From Arthrobacter sp. Bi26 (GTDB lineage: Bacteria > Actinomycetota > Actinomycetes > Actinomycetales > Micrococcaceae): a DNA stretch of 43,594 nt. This document shows positions 41,463 to 43,594 of the stretch, piece after piece (position 1 is the first letter of the stretch; every line of letters starts with the position of its first letter). The notes under the pieces are model-generated. The model was not told the DNA's origin and ran no database searches. It was given only the letters and a program-made list of their open reading frames with translations. The stretch is taken from positions 1 to 43,594 of the forward strand of contig NZ_CAKKMF010000037.1 of assembly GCF_918697925.1 (NCBI RefSeq). The letters run 5' to 3'. A program made the translations under genes and the position numbers.

Positions 41463-43475
41463 TTAGTCGAGGCCGCGGCGTTTCAGCAGTGGCCCAAGAT
41501 CCGCGTCCCGGCCGCGGAAAGCGCGGAATGACTCCAGCGGGTCCCGGCTGTTGCCGCGGGAAAGCAGTTCGTCCCGGAAGAAATTGCCGTTGGCGCGGCT
41601 GAGTCCGCCGTTTTCCTTGAACCATTCCACGGTGTCGGCGTCCAGGACTTCGCTCCAGATGTAGGAGTAGTAGCCGGCGGCGTACCAGCCGCCGGCGAAG
41701 ATGTGCTGGAAGTAGCCTGTCCGGTAGCGCGGCGGGATCAGGCTGTGGGCGATGCCCGCCGCGGCCAGTGCCTTCGCTTCGAACTCGACGACGTCCTCCG
41801 GGACATCGGAGCCGTCCAGGACGTGCCACGCCAGGTCCAGCAGGGCCGCGCCGAGGTATTCCGTGGTGGCGAAGCCTTCGCCCCAGAGTTGCGCGGCGTT
41901 GAGCTTGTCCACGGTTTCCTGCGGCAGGGCCTCGCCGGTCGCGTGGTGCCGGGCGTAGTTGGCCAGGACCTCGGGCCACATGATCCACATTTCGTTGACC
42001 TGCGACGGGTATTCCACGAAGTCCCGCGGCACGTTGGTACCGGAGAACCGGGGATACGTGACGGCGGAAAACAAGCCGTGCAGGGCATGGCCGAACTCGT
42101 GGAAGGTGGTGCGGAGTTCATCCAGCGTCAGCAGGGTGGGCTCGCCGGCCGGCGGCTTGGAGATGTTGAGGTTGTTGATCACCACAGGACGGGTGTTCAG
42201 CAGCCCGGACTGCTCCACGAGGGAATTCATCCACGCACCCCCGCGCTTCGTTTCGCGCGTGTAGTAGTCGCCCAGGAACAGGCCCAGGTCCGTGCCGTCG
42301 GAATTCTTCACTTCCCAGACGCGCACGTCCGGGTGGTAGCCGGCGAGGTCGGCGCGTTCATGGAAGGTGACACCGTACAGGGCGTTCGCCGCGAAGAACA
42401 CACCGTCGTTCAAAACCCGGTCCAGCTCGAAGTAGGGCCGCAGGGCCTGCTCGTCCACGGCATACCGCTCACGCTTGACCTTGGCCGAGTAATACGCCCA
42501 GTCCCAGGCCTCGAGGGGGTGACCGGAGGCCTCGGCAAGCGCGTCGGCCTCGGCGTCGGCGTTGCGGATGGCGGCGGGGGCCAGCCGGCTCATCATGTCC
42601 TGAACGGCCTGGAAGTCCGGTGCCGTCTGCCGGTCCACACTCAGCTCGGCAAAGTTCGCGAACCCCAGCAGGCCCGCCTTCTCGGCGCGGAGCCGGACCA
42701 TGTCCTTGACCAGATCGAGCACATCGAAGCTGCCGCCGCCGCTGCCGCGGCCGATCGAGGCCTCGTAGAGCCGCCGGCGGACCTCCCGGTTAGCCAGGGC
42801 GGCCATGGCGGGTTGGTTGCTTGGCTGGATCAGGGTCAGCAGGAACTTGCCCTCGTGCCCGGCGGTCCTGGCGGCCTCGGCGGCGCTGGCAATGTCGTCG
42901 GCGGGCAGGCCGATGAGGTCGGCGGCGTCGTCCAGCAGCAGGGCGGCGGACTTCATGCCTTCCTTGACGCGCTGCCCGAACTCGGTGCCGAGCCGGGCAA
43001 GCTCGGCGTTGACGTCCTTGAGGCGCTCCTGGCCGGCGTCGTCAAGCTGGATGCCGGAGGCCCGGAACTCCTTAAGGTATTCCTCTACCAGCCGGGCGGA
43101 CTCCCCGTCCAGGACGTCAGTGTCCAGCGCCGCGAAGCGTTCGTAGAGCCCACGGTTGAGGTAGACGGCGTCCTGATGGGCGGAGAAGAGCGGGGAGAGA
43201 CGGGTCTCGAGGTCGCGGATGGCGTCCGAGGCGTCCGCGGAAACCAGGGTGAAGAACGAGGCGGCCGCCCGTTCCAGAAGCCGGCCGGAGCGTTCCATGG
43301 CCAAGGCGGTGTTCTCGAAGGACGGGGCCGCCGGGTCGGACACGATGGCCTGGATTTCGGTAAGGTGCTCGGCCAGGCCTGCCTCAACGGCCTCGGCGAA
43401 GTGCGCGTCTTCGATGTCCGAGAACGGCGGCAGGCCGTAGGGCAGTGTGCTGGGGCTCAGGAGGGGATTGGTCAT
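41463..43475 (-). CDS. M3 family oligopeptidase (peptidyl-dipeptidase Dcp-like)
   Basis: 670 residues from ATG 43475, the normal length of Dcp/OpdA enzymes. Zinc site HEFGH at 459-463, with the third ligand Glu in DFVEYPSQVNEMW downstream and substrate Tyr/His loop in YFQHIFAGGWYAAGYYSYIW near the end. The N-terminal helical lobe is complete (LPPFSDIEDAHFAEAVEAGL). No signal peptide, so cytosolic turnover of oligopeptides is likely. The dipeptidyl versus oligopeptidase preference cannot be read from sequence. Divergent from a gene that runs off the right edge. Confidence 0.94.
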   Translation of the reverse strand: MTNPLLSPSTLPYGLPPFSDIEDAHFAEAVEAGLAEHLTEIQAIVSDPAAPSFENTALAMERSGRLLERAAASFFTLVSADASDAIRDLETRLSPLFSAHQDAVYLNRGLYERFAALDTDVLDGESARLVEEYLKEFRASGIQLDDAGQERLKDVNAELARLGTEFGQRVKEGMKSAALLLDDAADLIGLPADDIASAAEAARTAGHEGKFLLTLIQPSNQPAMAALANREVRRRLYEASIGRGSGGGSFDVLDLVKDMVRLRAEKAGLLGFANFAELSVDRQTAPDFQAVQDMMSRLAPAAIRNADAEADALAEASGHPLEAWDWAYYSAKVKRERYAVDEQALRPYFELDRVLNDGVFFAANALYGVTFHERADLAGYHPDVRVWEVKNSDGTDLGLFLGDYYTRETKRGGAWMNSLVEQSGLLNTRPVVINNLNISKPPAGEPTLLTLDELRTTFHEFGHALHGLFSAVTYPRFSGTNVPRDFVEYPSQVNEMWIMWPEVLANYARHHATGEALPQETVDKLNAAQLWGEGFATTEYLGAALLDLAWHVLDGSDVPEDVVEFEAKALAAAGIAHSLIPPRYRTGYFQHIFAGGWYAAGYYSYIWSEVLDADTVEWFKENGGLSRANGNFFRDELLSRGNSRDPLESFRAFRGRDADLGPLLKRRGLD

Positions 43476-43557
43476 GAAGTGACTCTTTCATGCAGCACGC
43501 GGGTTCTCAACGATCGCCTCCGTGTGTTGTGATTCCGCCCAACGTAGGATGACCGGC

Positions 43558-43594
43558 ATGAAGACCAGGACAGCAACGCCGCACGGTGCGATGT
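43558..43594 (+). CDS. Start of an unidentified gene, cut by the window edge
   Basis: ATG 43558 opens a frame of 12 codons (MKTRTATPHGAM) to the window end. TAGGAT (43545-43550) lies 7 nt upstream, a spacing that would give a leaderless message. Too little remains to assign a family. Confidence 0.35.
   Translation, partial: MKTRTATPHGAM

Overview
The window looks like chromosomal DNA of a high-GC actinobacterium, most likely a member of the Micrococcaceae (Arthrobacter/Pseudarthrobacter type). This rests on GC-rich codon use, frequent GTG/TTG starts, many ATGA/GTGA stop-start overlaps, a mycothiol-dependent formaldehyde module, DtxR/IdeR-like iron boxes, an actinobacterial-type LexA box in front of dnaE2, and a mycobacteria-like thrS-HIT-pgsA-pdxS neighbourhood. 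I see no tRNA, rRNA, CRISPR array, intact insertion sequence or prophage.

Region by region. (1) 1-3569, minus: a tightly coupled envelope operon reading phosphodiester glycosidase, GT2-GtrA fusion, DUF4956 membrane protein, VTC-domain protein (runs off the left edge). (2) 3745-5716: an acyl-CoA thioesterase-like protein, a DUF2177 membrane protein and a lipoate-ligase-like protein whose start lies 16 nt from the divergent DUF2177 start. (3) 5737-12235: a MatC-type dicarboxylate carrier, a family III CoA-transferase and a fused beta-alpha carboxyltransferase, divergent from a FadR/GntR regulator and a carboxylesterase; the shared intergenic space carries an operator-like palindrome. (4) 12232-14358: small membrane proteins, a 28-residue-repeat protein and a GNAT. 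(5) 14377-21220: iron block. EfeO and EfeB with a coupled unknown membrane protein face a single 866-residue adenylation/carrier/membrane-acyltransferase protein across a spacer with DtxR-like boxes; a Tat lipoprotein esterase follows convergently.

(6) 21369-27680: an accessory-looking stretch with a lipoprotein, unrecognised small proteins, a GNAT, an orphan AAA+ ATPase, a two-domain VOC protein, very small ORFs, strong palindromes and a GAF-ANTAR regulator. (7) 27705-31344: DinB-like protein, S-hydroxymethyl-mycothiol dehydrogenase coupled to an MBL-fold hydrolase, mycoredoxin, and an SRAP (HMCES/YedK) protein. (8) 31375-36581: VOC protein, chorismate mutase, an unrecognised protein, then an SOS-type promoter driving a DUF6504-like protein and DnaE2. 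(9) 36762-41194: thrS, HIT hydrolase, phosphatidylinositol-phosphate synthase and pdxS, then a cluster of hairpins. (10) 41463-43475: M3 oligopeptidase; the first codons of another gene reach the right edge.

The most promising candidates for something little described are the iron-box-linked one-chain adenylation-carrier-acyltransferase, the carboxyltransferase/CoA-transferase/MatC locus without biotin subunits, and the efeOB operon in which an unknown membrane protein takes the place of EfeU.
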